Part shown: piece after piece, positions 8,344 through 17,891 of the stretch | Numbering within the stretch: the stretch's first letter is position 1 | How the letters are laid out: every line of letters starts with the position of its first letter | Source of the DNA: Vibrio pectenicida | GTDB taxonomy: Bacteria; Pseudomonadota; Gammaproteobacteria; Enterobacterales; Vibrionaceae | Direction: 5' to 3' | Length of the DNA stretch: 64,000 nucleotides | NCBI GenBank assembly: GCA_024347015.1 | Contig: AP024890.1 | Location: forward strand, 868,001 to 932,000 | Made by a program: the position numbers and the translations under genes | The notes under the pieces: generated by a model | The model's database searches: none | What the model was told of the DNA's origin: nothing | Seen by the model: only the letters and a program-made list of their open reading frames with translations

Positions 8344-10658
8344 TATATTTCTCTCCAGTAAATATCAAACGAGGATTCTAAATCTTGGCTATTAATCAAG
8401 GATGTTTCCCCTTTGGTATTAGTCTTACCAATCACTTCTTTGCCGTCTTCAAACACGAGTTTGTACGCCTTGTTGGCATGAACCGCACCTGTGGTTTGGT
8501 CTTGCAATACAATACGCTGGTTGTAACGCATAAAGGATTCATAAGGCAGCGCGACATTAAGCCTTGCATTTCCTTTGTCTGGGTTTATTGCCACTTTTCC
8601 GCCGTTTATTGTCGTTTGAGCCGCACCATCAATGGTAATTGAAGAGCCGTAAAGCTTTATATTACCATTACTTTTTAGAATTAATCCTGCATAGCCAACT
8701 TGAACTTTGATTTCGTCTCCAGAAATAATCGTTGTGCCGCCATCGGCGCGAAAAGAGGTATTGCCTTGTACATCGACGTTCAAGTTACCGCCCACTTGCA
8801 GCGAGTCATCCACACCCATATTGGCTGATAATCCCTCTAAAACAGCAAGAGCAGCTTTACCGCCGATCTGCAAAGACATATCTTTACCAATTTTGGTTTG
8901 GCGGTTTTCATCAATCGATAGGTGTTGATCTTTTGCGACTTGTTTTTGCTCATTGGCGTTGTAAGTTACCGTTACGTCTTGGTCGACTTGCTCTTTAAAG
9001 GTTTGCTTTGTCTCTGAGGTTTTATGACCGTGGATGGTTTCTTTGCGGTCCGAGTGGACGTTATTTTCTTGATTTCGGCCTACTTTGAGCTCTTCATCAT
9101 TACCTATATCTCGGTAACGGTTATTCAGCACCTTAGTTTTCATGTCCTTTTGAGCGCGAAAATGCACCATTTCTTGATCATTTTCATCTTCAAAATACAT
9201 TTCGTTGTAACCGTCAGCTTTGTGGCTTTGGGTACGAAAGACGGTGCGTGTTTTGTGCTCGGGCAGCTCATAAGGTGGTTTGTGTAAACCGTTATACACG
9301 GCGCCTGTGATAAGTGGTCTGTCTGGGTCACCTTCTAAAAAGGTCACCACCACTTCATGACCAATGCGGGGCAGGTACACTGCGCCCCAATTAGGCGCGG
9401 CCATTGATTGGCTTACTCGCAGCCAGCATGAACTGTGCTCATCACTTTGGCCATAGCGGTCCCAGTGAAATTGAACCTTAATCCGCCCAAGTTCATCGGT
9501 GTAGATTTCTTCTCCCGTAGGACCAACCACCACGGCGGTTTGTGTGCCATCGACCACAGGTGAAGCCATTTTGGGGGCGCGAAAGGTGACATCTCGCGGC
9601 AAGCAGACAAACTGGTTTTGGTAGTTCGTTGGGGCATCTGAGCCTTCTTCTTCGTGCACGCGAGGGTTTTCACCAAGGTGCATGACCGAAAGCATTAGAT
9701 AGTCACGGTTTATTGATGAGCGAGGGTGCTCGCTAATATCAAAGCTTAGCCCCGATGCCAAGCGCATAATATTGCTAGATGCCTGAATTTGGTGGCTATC
9801 TACTGCGTATTCAGACATCCATTCTTGGCTGCGCAGGCCGCCAAAATCAGGTGACGTATAGCGCCCTGGGTAATCAAAGCGTTTTAAATCTGTATTCACG
9901 CCATCTTGGGCGGTTTTGTTTTGCGGTATTTTCGGCGTGAGGTAGTTGTAATCGCTATAACTCACATCACTGGTGAGGGCGCGGTGTACCTGCTCCAAGT
10001 CGAAAATGTGCTCTTTATCTGAAACGCCGCCACCTTGAGACTGAAACAGCATAGGGCCAAGATAAGACGCATTAAGTGGCGTGCTGACAAGCTCAGGAAT
10101 GGCATCATTGCTATCAACAATCACCATGGTATGAGCCGCGTCGCTGTGCTCAAAGTAAAACCACATGCCATGCTCTGCTAAAAGACGTTGTACAAAGTGG
10201 TGGTCATTTTCACGGTATTGTACAACGTAGTCTTTTGCTTGGTATTGAGCGGCTAGTTCAAAGCGGTAATCTCTCATCCCCGCGTCATCAAAAACATCAC
10301 GAATAATGTCTGGTGCGGTTTTGTTTTGAAAGATGCGACAATCTTGTCGCTGGGTTAAAAACCAAAGCTGCGGCACCAGCGTGATATGGTAGCGAGAATA
10401 ACGCCGCCCAGAGCCTAAATAGCTCAGTTCTGAAATAGTGCCATTAAACTGGCGAGCCGCCGCCGCGCCTTGGCCATACACACTCAGCACGGCAGTTTTT
10501 CTGCTCAGCGCATCAAAGGTAATACCATCATTTTCAGACAATACGGTGAGGCTCATTTCAAACGGGGTAGACAGGGCTTCCATTACCCGAAAACTTTCTA
10601 CTTTGAACAACCCTAAAAACCCAGAGACCTCAAAGCTAAACTCAATATCATTCGCCAT
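8343..10658 (-). CDS. vgrG: VgrG, type VI secretion spike protein
   Basis: A 771-residue VgrG/TssI. The gp27-like domain covers about residues 1-380, with motifs such as CRIFQNKTAPDIIRDVF and YVVQYRENDHHFVQRLL. The gp5 OB-fold contains GRIKVQFHWDRYG, SCWLRVSQ and PRIGHEVVVTFLEGDPDRP. A beta-helical stalk follows (repeated short G-containing strands to about residue 700). The last 70 residues form an extra domain rich in beta-strand (LQDQTTGAVHANKAYKL to the end), resembling the transthyretin-like extensions that carry cargo effectors. It pairs with the two downstream genes as an effector module. No other T6SS structural genes are in the window, so this is an orphan cluster. Confidence 0.93.
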   Translation of the reverse strand: MANDIEFSFEVSGFLGLFKVESFRVMEALSTPFEMSLTVLSENDGITFDALSRKTAVLSVYGQGAAAARQFNGTISELSYLGSGRRYSRYHITLVPQLWFLTQRQDCRIFQNKTAPDIIRDVFDDAGMRDYRFELAAQYQAKDYVVQYRENDHHFVQRLLAEHGMWFYFEHSDAAHTMVIVDSNDAIPELVSTPLNASYLGPMLFQSQGGGVSDKEHIFDLEQVHRALTSDVSYSDYNYLTPKIPQNKTAQDGVNTDLKRFDYPGRYTSPDFGGLRSQEWMSEYAVDSHQIQASSNIMRLASGLSFDISEHPRSSINRDYLMLSVMHLGENPRVHEEEGSDAPTNYQNQFVCLPRDVTFRAPKMASPVVDGTQTAVVVGPTGEEIYTDELGRIKVQFHWDRYGQSDEHSSCWLRVSQSMAAPNWGAVYLPRIGHEVVVTFLEGDPDRPLITGAVYNGLHKPPYELPEHKTRTVFRTQSHKADGYNEMYFEDENDQEMVHFRAQKDMKTKVLNNRYRDIGNDEELKVGRNQENNVHSDRKETIHGHKTSETKQTFKEQVDQDVTVTYNANEQKQVAKDQHLSIDENRQTKIGKDMSLQIGGKAALAVLEGLSANMGVDDSLQVGGNLNVDVQGNTSFRADGGTTIISGDEIKVQVGYAGLILKSNGNIKLYGSSITIDGAAQTTINGGKVAINPDKGNARLNVALPYESFMRYNQRIVLQDQTTGAVHANKAYKLVFEDGKEVIGKTNTKGETSLINSQDLESSFDIYWREI

Positions 10659-11095
10659 ACAGCTTCACTCTTGTGACCACAGCAATCGCAGGTAATCAAC
10701 CCACATTCATATTTAAATAGCTGAACTGTAACAAGTTATGTTGAAATCAGCACTTTTGTTAAAAAGCAAAAATGCTAGGCGTAGAGCTGCGCATTACTCG
10801 GAATGGCTAGTGTAATTGCATGTTAAGTTACTTAATAACAAAGTAGGACTAGTCAAAAGCACGGTTTTTATGATGGGTAGATAATTGTGGTTTTGTGATG
10901 GAGTTGGCAGTGTGGAGGTGGGGCGGCTTTGTATCTTTGTCGTGTTTTTGCCCCGAAACGTGTTGTGAGCCAAAGTGCGAACATAGATTTTCAGTTAACT
11001 TTGACATACAAAAAGAATGATTGTCAAAAGGCAAGGCGTGTTTTACACCTTAACAGGGCGCTAACCACAAACATAAGCATCCGTACCACAGCTGT
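10659..11095. other. Intergenic region upstream of vgrG
   Basis: 437 bp with no coding sequence that I can support. It must contain the vgrG promoter on the minus strand. No hairpin or operator stands out. Confidence 0.5.
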
Positions 11096-11650
11096 TCAAG
11101 CTATTTCTAACCAGAACCTTTCGAGTTCCTTGATCTCGTCGTTTATTCTGTCATAGACTTTTTCGTAGTTACCATTGAAGAAGTACTCTTTACCAGAAGT
11201 TAAATCTAGGACTGAATATTCAAAACCACGGTCATTAATTGAGTCTTCCATTAACGCACAGATTATATTTGCTCTTTCCTGAGTCATTGTGTCGCTACTA
11301 CTAAAGTGGAGCTTAACCAGGCGTGCTTGACCGTTTAAGACAACATGTAGCTCAGGGTTACAAGTGATGCTCGTTTGTGAAAAGTTGTAGTGTTCTCTTG
11401 GTGGATCAAAAGCCTTAATATTTTTACCAGATTGCCAGTCTTTAAAAGTATTGACGATCATTTCATATTTTTGCTTTTTGGTTCCTTCCTGACGGTTGCA
11501 TATTGTGTAAAGGTGAGAAATATGTCGCTTTGCAATGAAAAGACGTTTAATCGAACTTCTCAACGGACCATAGTAGTCTCGAAAAGGTGCGTAAGGTTCG
11601 CGATTAGCGATGTTTTTTACCTTTGTTTGTTTTGGTTTTCTCGATGTCAC
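11096..11650 (-). CDS. Hypothetical protein, 184 residues
   Basis: I do not recognise this protein. It is soluble, basic at the N-terminus (MTSRKPKQTKVKN) and lacks a signal peptide or membrane segment. The last third contains LDLTSGKEYFFNGNYEKVYDRINDEIKELE, which looks like a mixed beta-helix fold. It is a single gene flanked by AT-rich noncoding DNA between the vgrG operon and the kinase gene, in what seems to be an accessory region. The start at 11650 is the only good in-frame choice I see. Confidence 0.55.
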   Translation of the reverse strand: MTSRKPKQTKVKNIANREPYAPFRDYYGPLRSSIKRLFIAKRHISHLYTICNRQEGTKKQKYEMIVNTFKDWQSGKNIKAFDPPREHYNFSQTSITCNPELHVVLNGQARLVKLHFSSSDTMTQERANIICALMEDSINDRGFEYSVLDLTSGKEYFFNGNYEKVYDRINDEIKELERFWLEIA

Positions 11651-12235
11651 ATTATCTATTATGCCATTTGTTGCAATATAGCATTTATATTTTTGTGGTT
11701 ATTTCATCCAGTTTCATCTAAAAATGCGATCTTCCATATGCGGTGCTTTGTTTTTATTACTGACACTATATATGGTGTTTGATGGCTGACAATCTGTTTA
11801 AGAGTGATTCGCAACATTTGGCATTTTTACTATGCGTAATAGTTCTTTTGGTGTTTGTCCTGAATTAGTCTTTCAATAGTGATTATCCAATTCCATGTCA
11901 TCGATCAATCAGTTTTTCATTATATGTATTTGGTTTTACAGGTCGAAGCTAGTTGATGTTTCAAGCAAACATTGACCCATTACCACTATAAAGGACAGGC
12001 ACCTTATTAGCACTTTTGTTCTTGTTATTTAATGAGTTGTTAAATTAGCAAAAACGCTGAAACACTTCTTTTCACTTTCAACCTATATCACTTTGGGCAA
12101 TGCATGCTTTCGGCTCTATCCATCCACAGTCAAATAACAACTATTCATATATATTCATATTTTTTCATTTTGGTAAGTGCTTGACTACACGACACAATAC
12201 AAATCTAGATGCATAACATAAATTAATGTAAAGTA
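11651..12235. other. AT-rich noncoding stretch
   Basis: 585 bp of low GC sequence with no supported gene. An open frame on the plus strand from within the 184-residue gene into this stretch has no domain or convincing start and is taken as chance. The stretch presumably holds the promoter of the kinase gene. Confidence 0.5.
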
Positions 12236-13447
12236 ATGATCCTAACTAGTAGACAAATACATCAACACATCACAACCAAGCACAATGCATTACAAATAAC
12301 AGGTAATGATAAAGACATCACACTGACTCTCCCGGTCAAAAAAGTATACCGTGTTTTAGTGGATGCTAATGGAAAAGCGACCTCTGTAATAAGAGATAAC
12401 CCCAAACAGTTATTTGGATCTAAATGCAAAACATCCATCGCTAATTTTCTTAGCAGAAGTAACAGCGCCCGCGCGCTCAAAGTACTACAAAAAATGGATA
12501 TAAATTGTGGTCAAATTCTTGGTGAGTGTAATAAAGAAAATGCCGTCACAACGATTCAAGCAGCCTTTCGCGGTTTTGTAGCCCGTAGATCGTTAACACC
12601 AGAAAACGATTTCGGCTTCAAAAAAATGTCTAATGAGAATCATGGTCGTACTTACTACTTTGACCCAAAAAATAAAAATACTCACCTAAGAACACCGGAT
12701 CATAGTGTCAAATTTGGTAATGCCGGAACGTTTAAAACAGTTACTCACTCTGATCCATCATTTATTCAACTATCGAATCCCAGCATTTCTCTCGATGCTG
12801 CAAAAGACGAAAATAAGCTTGCAGATGAATTGTCTCAATTCTCTTCTGTCTGCCAATCAAGATATGTTGAAGATAAAACTGTTCTTGCCAGAAATGGTGG
12901 TAGCGAAATTGCTGAACTAAGAAGAAAATACAATAAAAAACTTCCATTAGATTCATTTCGTTTAGCTTGCGAAGATCTTTCCGCAATGCATAACTCAGAC
13001 ATCTATATGCGAGATATCAAGCCTGAGAATATGGTGATAAAAGATGGTATAGCAAAACACATAGACCTTGATTTTGTGACGACTCCAAAAGGAGGAACTT
13101 ACCCGTTTGAACAAGTGTGTGGAACGCCATATATGGTAACTAGGGGGCTAATCAAAGAAAGAGAGTCTGGGGACAAAGAGCGAATTAAAGGAGCATTAAA
13201 GTCCGGTGATCAATTCGCTATGCTACAAACGATAATGTACGCTACTGGAGGCAGCCAAGTGAGCTATCAAGTTCGTAAGCACGATGGTGTTGCTAAAATG
13301 GGTATCACTATTACCAATGCTCACCGCCAGTGGGTCACCGACAGTGTTCTGCCAAACCATAGAGCCGATGTACTCAGGTTTTTAGCCAATCCGACTGCAA
13401 GCCCGTTATCCGCGCCACTGCACTTTTTGTTAAAATGGGATAACTGA
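12236..13447 (+). CDS. Eukaryotic-like protein kinase with calmodulin-binding IQ motif
   Basis: A 403-residue protein. Residues 107-118 (IQAAFRGFVARR) match the IQ consensus IQxxxRGxxxR, which in eukaryotes binds calmodulin. A kinase domain follows: a glycine-containing loop (KFGNAGTFKTV, about 159-169), a hinge-like segment VLARNGG (216-222), a catalytic loop RDIKPEN (259-265; D260, K262, N265), a metal-binding IDLDF (276-280) and an activation-segment end CGTPYM (295-300). The catalytic residues appear intact. There is no signal peptide. The gene is AT-rich and isolated between accessory genes. A kinase activated by host calmodulin would fit an effector delivered into eukaryotic cells; the secretion route is unknown and nothing in the window shows it. 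A weak ribosome-binding site leaves the start less certain. Confidence 0.75.
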   Translation: MILTSRQIHQHITTKHNALQITGNDKDITLTLPVKKVYRVLVDANGKATSVIRDNPKQLFGSKCKTSIANFLSRSNSARALKVLQKMDINCGQILGECNKENAVTTIQAAFRGFVARRSLTPENDFGFKKMSNENHGRTYYFDPKNKNTHLRTPDHSVKFGNAGTFKTVTHSDPSFIQLSNPSISLDAAKDENKLADELSQFSSVCQSRYVEDKTVLARNGGSEIAELRRKYNKKLPLDSFRLACEDLSAMHNSDIYMRDIKPENMVIKDGIAKHIDLDFVTTPKGGTYPFEQVCGTPYMVTRGLIKERESGDKERIKGALKSGDQFAMLQTIMYATGGSQVSYQVRKHDGVAKMGITITNAHRQWVTDSVLPNHRADVLRFLANPTASPLSAPLHFLLKWDN

Positions 13448-13566
13448 TTACTTTATTTTTCAACAAACACACAACACAAAATGCGCAAGATACCACCTTG
13501 ACTTCAGGGTTAATGAATAAAGGCCAGTACCGCATTGCTTTTAAATAAATTTGCAGGAGTTTTGCT

Positions 13567-13794
13567 ATGATTACAAACGCAGTTGATTGTAAGATTTATC
13601 CCTATCACCCTGATTGTAGAGGTGATAATATTATTTATGAAGGACATGAATTACTAGGCGCTGGCCATGATCAGGTCTTAGCATGGCTAGCCGACGATAA
13701 AGCTCAGATCATTAGCTTGATTACAACTTATGCTAATACAGAACTCATATCGACACTTCAAAGCTTGGTATTTTCTCTCGGGATTACTGGGTAG
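13567..13794 (+). CDS. Small hypothetical protein downstream of the kinase gene
   Basis: A 75-residue acidic protein with a clear ribosome-binding site (GCAGGAG before the ATG at 13567). It has a soluble N-terminal part (CKIYPYHPDCRGDNIIY) and a mildly hydrophobic C-terminus. I do not recognise a family. It follows the kinase gene by 119 bp on the same strand and ends before a terminator, so the two may be co-transcribed. A role as chaperone, regulator or antitoxin for the kinase is possible but unsupported. Confidence 0.55.
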   Translation: MITNAVDCKIYPYHPDCRGDNIIYEGHELLGAGHDQVLAWLADDKAQIISLITTYANTELISTLQSLVFSLGITG

Positions 13795-13830
13795 TGTAAC
13801 AACAATTGGCTCGAATCCCATTAAACTAAA

Positions 13831-13857
13831 TAAAGGCGCCTATTGAGCGCCTTTGTG
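13831..13857. terminator. Bidirectional terminator
   Basis: AAAGGCGC (13831-13838) and GCGCCTTT (13846-13853) form a perfect 8-bp stem between the 75-residue gene and the convergent phnA-like gene, with A- and T-runs on either side so that it can work in both directions. Confidence 0.85.
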
Positions 13858-13882
13858 ACATCTATAGAAAGTAACTTTAAGA

Positions 13883-14440
13883 TTACTTTTTACGGCAAAA
13901 CTCAGCGATTACGTACATAGATTGGCCGCCGTTGGCTTTACCTGAAACCAGCTTAGGATCGTCGGCAATACTGATGCCACGGATGACAGTACCTTGTTTG
14001 ATGACTTGGTTCGTGCCACGTACGGGAAGATCTTTAATTACCGTTACGTCGTCACCTTTTTTGAGTTCAACGCCGTTGCAATCGAACGGCTTATCATCGT
14101 CAGACATGCCTTGCATCGCCCAGTTTTTGGTCTCTTCTTCCATGTACATCATCTCGAGCGCATCTTGAGCCCAGCTTTCACCGTTTAAACGTGTTAGTTG
14201 TCGCCAGACCGTCACTTGAACGCTCGGTACTTGGCTCCACATACTGTCATTGAGGCAGCGCCAGTGATTGATGTCTTCAGGGCTTTCAATTTCGCCAAGG
14301 CATTTGTCACAGATCATAATCGCGTGATCAACGGTAACATAACTGTGTGGCGGAACTGGGTAGGCAGTTAGTGGAGTGTCGTTGCCACACAATTCACATT
14401 TAGATTGGCAGCGTTCCAGCATAGTTGCTTCTGAAGACAT
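13883..14440 (-). CDS. yjdM: PhnA/YjdM-type zinc-ribbon protein
   Basis: A 185-residue protein with an N-terminal zinc ribbon (CELCGN and MICDKCLGE cysteine pairs) and the C-terminal PhnA domain (CNGVELKKGDDVTVIKDLPVRG). The family was once linked to phosphonate use, but that role is doubtful and the biochemical function is unresolved. At 185 residues it is the long form; E. coli YjdM is about 110. It is a single gene on the minus strand ending at a shared terminator. Confidence 0.85.
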   Translation of the reverse strand: MSSEATMLERCQSKCELCGNDTPLTAYPVPPHSYVTVDHAIMICDKCLGEIESPEDINHWRCLNDSMWSQVPSVQVTVWRQLTRLNGESWAQDALEMMYMEEETKNWAMQGMSDDDKPFDCNGVELKKGDDVTVIKDLPVRGTNQVIKQGTVIRGISIADDPKLVSGKANGGQSMYVIAEFCRKK

Positions 14441-14519
14441 AATAGGCTCACGTTTTATAGGTAATCAATCAAGGGCGCTATTATCCATGTTATGGATTGA
14501 AAATAAAGGTCAATACGCA

Positions 14520-15308
14520 TTATGAACAGTTAGGCTTATTTACGTTGTAATTGGGTAAAGTCGCTATTTTGGTCGACAAGTCTTGAATACGAGTGCTGTG
14601 AGACGGGTGAGTGGATAACAGCTCAGGTGGCTGGCTGCCACCTGATGCTTTGGCCATGTTTTTCCACAGCTCGACGCTTTGTTTTGGGTCAAAGCCAGCT
14701 TTTGCCATTAGCTCTAAACCTACTAAATCGGCTTCAGATTCTTGCGTTCTTCCGTAGGGCAGTATCACGCCATATTGAACGCCGAGCCCAAGTGCTGCCA
14801 TAGTGGCGCTTTGGTATTGGGCATATTGTGATGAGCCAAGCGCAATACTGGTGATTTGCAGCCCAGTACTGGCCAGTTGAGATTGCGAAAGGCGCTCATT
14901 ACTGTGAGCAGCTAAAACATGAGCGATTTCATGGCCAATGACAGTAGCAAGCTGGTCTTCATTTTTGGCTACCTCTAGCAGGCCAGTATAGACACCAATT
15001 TTACCACCAGGCAGAGCAAAGGCATTGACTTGTTCACTATCAAAGACAACCACTTCCCAATCTTTAAACCCAGCTTGAGCCGGAACATACTGAGTTACCG
15101 CATTGGCTACGCACTGCACATAGGCATTGGTACGCTTGTCTTTGCTGATTTTTTGCTCTTGTTTCATTTGCGCAAAAGATTGCGCTCCAAGTGTGCTCAT
15201 ATCTTGATCTGAAAAAAGCAGTAACTGCTGGCGGCCTGTTGGTGATGAACTGCATGCCACCATAGTTATTACACTTAATAAAGTGAAGCATTTCAGGAAA
15301 TTACACAT
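14520..15308 (-). CDS. M48 family zinc metalloprotease lipoprotein
   Basis: A 262-residue protein with a lipoprotein signal (MVACSSS, Cys19), so probably anchored in the outer membrane facing the periplasm. The zinc-binding HEIAH motif is at 126-130, and the third ligand lies in ESEADLVGLE. This matches LoiP/YggG-type Oma1-like peptidases, which act in envelope protein quality control. It is transcribed singly and is divergent from the thioesterase gene. Whether it equals LoiP exactly is not certain. Confidence 0.88.
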   Translation of the reverse strand: MCNFLKCFTLLSVITMVACSSSPTGRQQLLLFSDQDMSTLGAQSFAQMKQEQKISKDKRTNAYVQCVANAVTQYVPAQAGFKDWEVVVFDSEQVNAFALPGGKIGVYTGLLEVAKNEDQLATVIGHEIAHVLAAHSNERLSQSQLASTGLQITSIALGSSQYAQYQSATMAALGLGVQYGVILPYGRTQESEADLVGLELMAKAGFDPKQSVELWKNMAKASGGSQPPELLSTHPSHSTRIQDLSTKIATLPNYNVNKPNCS

Positions 15309-15391
15309 AAAATATTCTGTATGATTGTTATTATTCTTTTCATAATACCATTAGCTAATAATGCATTGTAATTATTCATGTGAGAACTTGT

Positions 15392-15841
15392 ATGACGATA
15401 TGGAAAAAAACCTTTGATCTTGAGAGCCTTAATGCGACATCTGAAAATACTTTGATGCGCCATTTACAGATAGTGTACAGCAAATTTGGTGACAACTTTA
15501 TTGAGGCGACCATGCCGGTTTGTCATTTTACTCATCAACCGTTTGGGATGTTGCATGGTGGCGCATCAGTGGCTCTTGCTGAAACACTTGGCTCAATTGC
15601 GGCAAATCTCTCCGTTGATGAAGATTCTTATTGTGTCGGGCTAGATATTAATGCTAATCATATTCGAGCAATGCGAGAGGGCGAAGTGACAGGCCGCGCT
15701 GAGCCACTGCATTTAGGCGTATCGACCCAAGTATGGCAAATTGATATTCGTGACGATAGAGGGAGGTTAGTGTGCTCTAGTCGTCTTACTATTGCTGTTA
15801 AAAAGAAGCGTAATGCTAAAAATGCATTTATGGAGAGTTAG
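15392..15841 (+). CDS. Hotdog-fold acyl-CoA thioesterase (YdiI/PaaI type)
   Basis: A 149-residue hotdog thioesterase. The segment FGMLHGGASVALAETLGS carries the HGG turn and the catalytic acidic residue typical of the MenI/YdiI and PaaI groups. These enzymes hydrolyse acyl-CoA thioesters such as DHNA-CoA in menaquinone synthesis or phenylacetyl-CoA intermediates; the substrate here cannot be told from sequence. I chose the ATG at 15392 (MTIWKK) over an upstream GTG at 15380. The stop is directly followed by the DUF3389 gene start, so the two form an operon. Confidence 0.88.
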   Translation: MTIWKKTFDLESLNATSENTLMRHLQIVYSKFGDNFIEATMPVCHFTHQPFGMLHGGASVALAETLGSIAANLSVDEDSYCVGLDINANHIRAMREGEVTGRAEPLHLGVSTQVWQIDIRDDRGRLVCSSRLTIAVKKKRNAKNAFMES

Positions 15842-16075
15842 ATGGTTGTTGATTTTTCCGCTGGCAAAGTGATCGTTACCCCCCACGAAATTGTGATTAA
15901 GGTGTCTTCTGAGCACATGATTACTTTGCAAGCTCAAGCCGATGCGATTCAGCTTATCGGGAGAGGTGCTAATGTGATTGCAGCGCATGGCGCAGAAAAC
16001 AAATGGTCAATTAAACTAGATGATGCACAGCAACTTGCTCTGATTGCCGAACAAATTGGAGTTAAAGTCCAATAA
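15842..16075 (+). CDS. DUF3389 family protein
   Basis: A 77-residue soluble protein that I recognise as the Vibrio DUF3389 family (LQAQADAIQLIGRGANVIAAHG). Its start codon abuts the thioesterase stop, implying translational coupling. The function is unknown. Confidence 0.75.
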   Translation: MVVDFSAGKVIVTPHEIVIKVSSEHMITLQAQADAIQLIGRGANVIAAHGAENKWSIKLDDAQQLALIAEQIGVKVQ

Positions 16076-16151
16076 CGTTATAACAGGCTTGCTAAATTTA
16101 GAATAAATAAGGAAAATTAACTAAGTTCTAGATAGTTGAGATTTCCTCTTT

Positions 16152-17891
16152 ATGAGTAGCCCCAGATTACGTATTCAATTTGAAACTTTGTTTGAGCACT
16201 ACAATGGTAAGGATCGTGGTGTTCAACTAGAGGAGATTACAGACATACTATGTTGTACGCGGCGTAATGCGCGTATTGTGTTAAACAAAATGGAACAGCA
16301 GGGATGGATTGAATGGCATCCGACACCTGGCCGAGGTAAACTCTCGCAACTCAATTTTAAGCGGAGCCGAACCGATGTCAGTGAAAACCTTGCTCGACGC
16401 TATTTGGAAGAAGGAAAAATTGCTCAAGCGTTAAATGTATTGGATCAAGACTCTGCCAAGCTAGCCCAAGTGGTCGAAAGTTATTTAGGTGTGCAGCAGC
16501 AAGAAGGTGAGCAAGTGCTGCGACTTCCATACTATCGAGCATTATCTATGCTTAATCCACACAAGCCAGTACGTCGCTCGGAACAACATATTGCAAGGCA
16601 AATCTTCAGTGGCTTAACGCGCTTGGATGAAAATGAATCCCTTTGCCCAGATCTTGCTCATGATTGGGATATGTTATCTTCAACTTATTGGCGTTTTTAT
16701 TTAAGGCCTAATGTTCGTTGTCATAATGGTGATCTTCTCACCACCGAGATGGTTGTTGATTCGGTATTATCCCTGTGCAACAAGCCTCTTTATTGTCATA
16801 TCAACGAGGTGTTTAGCCCTGACAGATTTGTAGTGGATGTCGTCCTTGATAAACCTAATTACTATCTACCGCTACTAATGTCCGAATCTGATGCAAAAAT
16901 TGTGTTGCCAGAGCATTCCCGAACAGAAAATTATGACCAAATGCCTATTGGTACTGGTCCTTATAAAGTGATTAGTAACAGTAACACTCGGCTTGTTTTA
17001 CAAGCTTTTGATGGATACTTTGGTTTTCGACCCTTGATAGATAGAGTGGAAGTATGCGTTATCGATGATATTCATTACTCTATTTTGTTCCCAAGTATGG
17101 AAGTCCCAATTAAGCCAGCACCTGACAAGCCAAGTGATGATGTTGAGTTAGATCCAGGCTGCACTTATCTATTGCTTAATCGGCGTAGCGGTCTTGCCAA
17201 GTCCGATCAATGGGCTAATTATTTTAATCGGCGACTGAGTTGTTTAAATCTTTATCATCAATTTCCTCAGGAAAAGGTGGTTGAATTGGGGGTGTTTCCT
17301 GCACATGGTCTTAAGCCAGGTTGGTATCACCATACGACTCAAGGGCAATATACGTCTCCACCGGCTTATCGCAAGGTGACTATCGCTTATCATGGGCAAC
17401 ACACTATGTTTGCTGTACTTATCCAAAGTATTGAAACGTTGCTTAAAAGGGATAACCTTGATGTCGAGCGGGTAAAGTATGATGTCACTTTACCTGATCC
17501 TGAGGGTGTTGATATTTGGCTCAAGCCTATGGGGCTTTCGAATCATCGTGATGATGGTTTGGCTGGCTGGCTGCTTAATTACAGTGATATAGGTTTAATG
17601 AGTAAACCAGAAGATTTTCACCATTGGTCTGGATTAGTTGAAAAATGGCAAGCACGAGAAAATAGCGCATTTCCGGCAAAGGAAATCGGCAAGTCATTGG
17701 TTGAAAAAATGCAAATCATACCGATGTTTCATTGTTGGCTGGGGATAAGTAAAGATCAATGCGGTTTACTGCAAAATGCTAAGTGTAATGCGTTAGGTTG
17801 GTTTGACTTTAGTCAGGTTTGGTTGAAGCCAGTACAAGCGATAGAAAGAGAAATAACTCATGGCGAAGCCGAACAAGAAACAGCCGACTAA
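16152..17891 (+). CDS. sgrR: SgrR-family transcriptional regulator
   Basis: A 579-residue protein with the SgrR layout: an N-terminal winged helix (about 1-110, including CCTRRNARIVLNKM) and a large solute-binding-protein-like domain (SBP_bac_5) to the end. In E. coli SgrR senses glucose-phosphate stress and activates the small RNA SgrS. I see no sgrS-like RNA gene next to it, so its target here may differ. The zinc-ribbon gene starts inside its 3' end, indicating co-expression. The family call is firm; the gene name is by similarity. Confidence 0.82.
   Translation: MSSPRLRIQFETLFEHYNGKDRGVQLEEITDILCCTRRNARIVLNKMEQQGWIEWHPTPGRGKLSQLNFKRSRTDVSENLARRYLEEGKIAQALNVLDQDSAKLAQVVESYLGVQQQEGEQVLRLPYYRALSMLNPHKPVRRSEQHIARQIFSGLTRLDENESLCPDLAHDWDMLSSTYWRFYLRPNVRCHNGDLLTTEMVVDSVLSLCNKPLYCHINEVFSPDRFVVDVVLDKPNYYLPLLMSESDAKIVLPEHSRTENYDQMPIGTGPYKVISNSNTRLVLQAFDGYFGFRPLIDRVEVCVIDDIHYSILFPSMEVPIKPAPDKPSDDVELDPGCTYLLLNRRSGLAKSDQWANYFNRRLSCLNLYHQFPQEKVVELGVFPAHGLKPGWYHHTTQGQYTSPPAYRKVTIAYHGQHTMFAVLIQSIETLLKRDNLDVERVKYDVTLPDPEGVDIWLKPMGLSNHRDDGLAGWLLNYSDIGLMSKPEDFHHWSGLVEKWQARENSAFPAKEIGKSLVEKMQIIPMFHCWLGISKDQCGLLQNAKCNALGWFDFSQVWLKPVQAIEREITHGEAEQETAD

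Noticed and set aside
11390..11782. 130-codon frame on the plus strand
   Set aside because: It lies opposite the 184-residue gene, has no domain, and its composition looks like a shadow frame.
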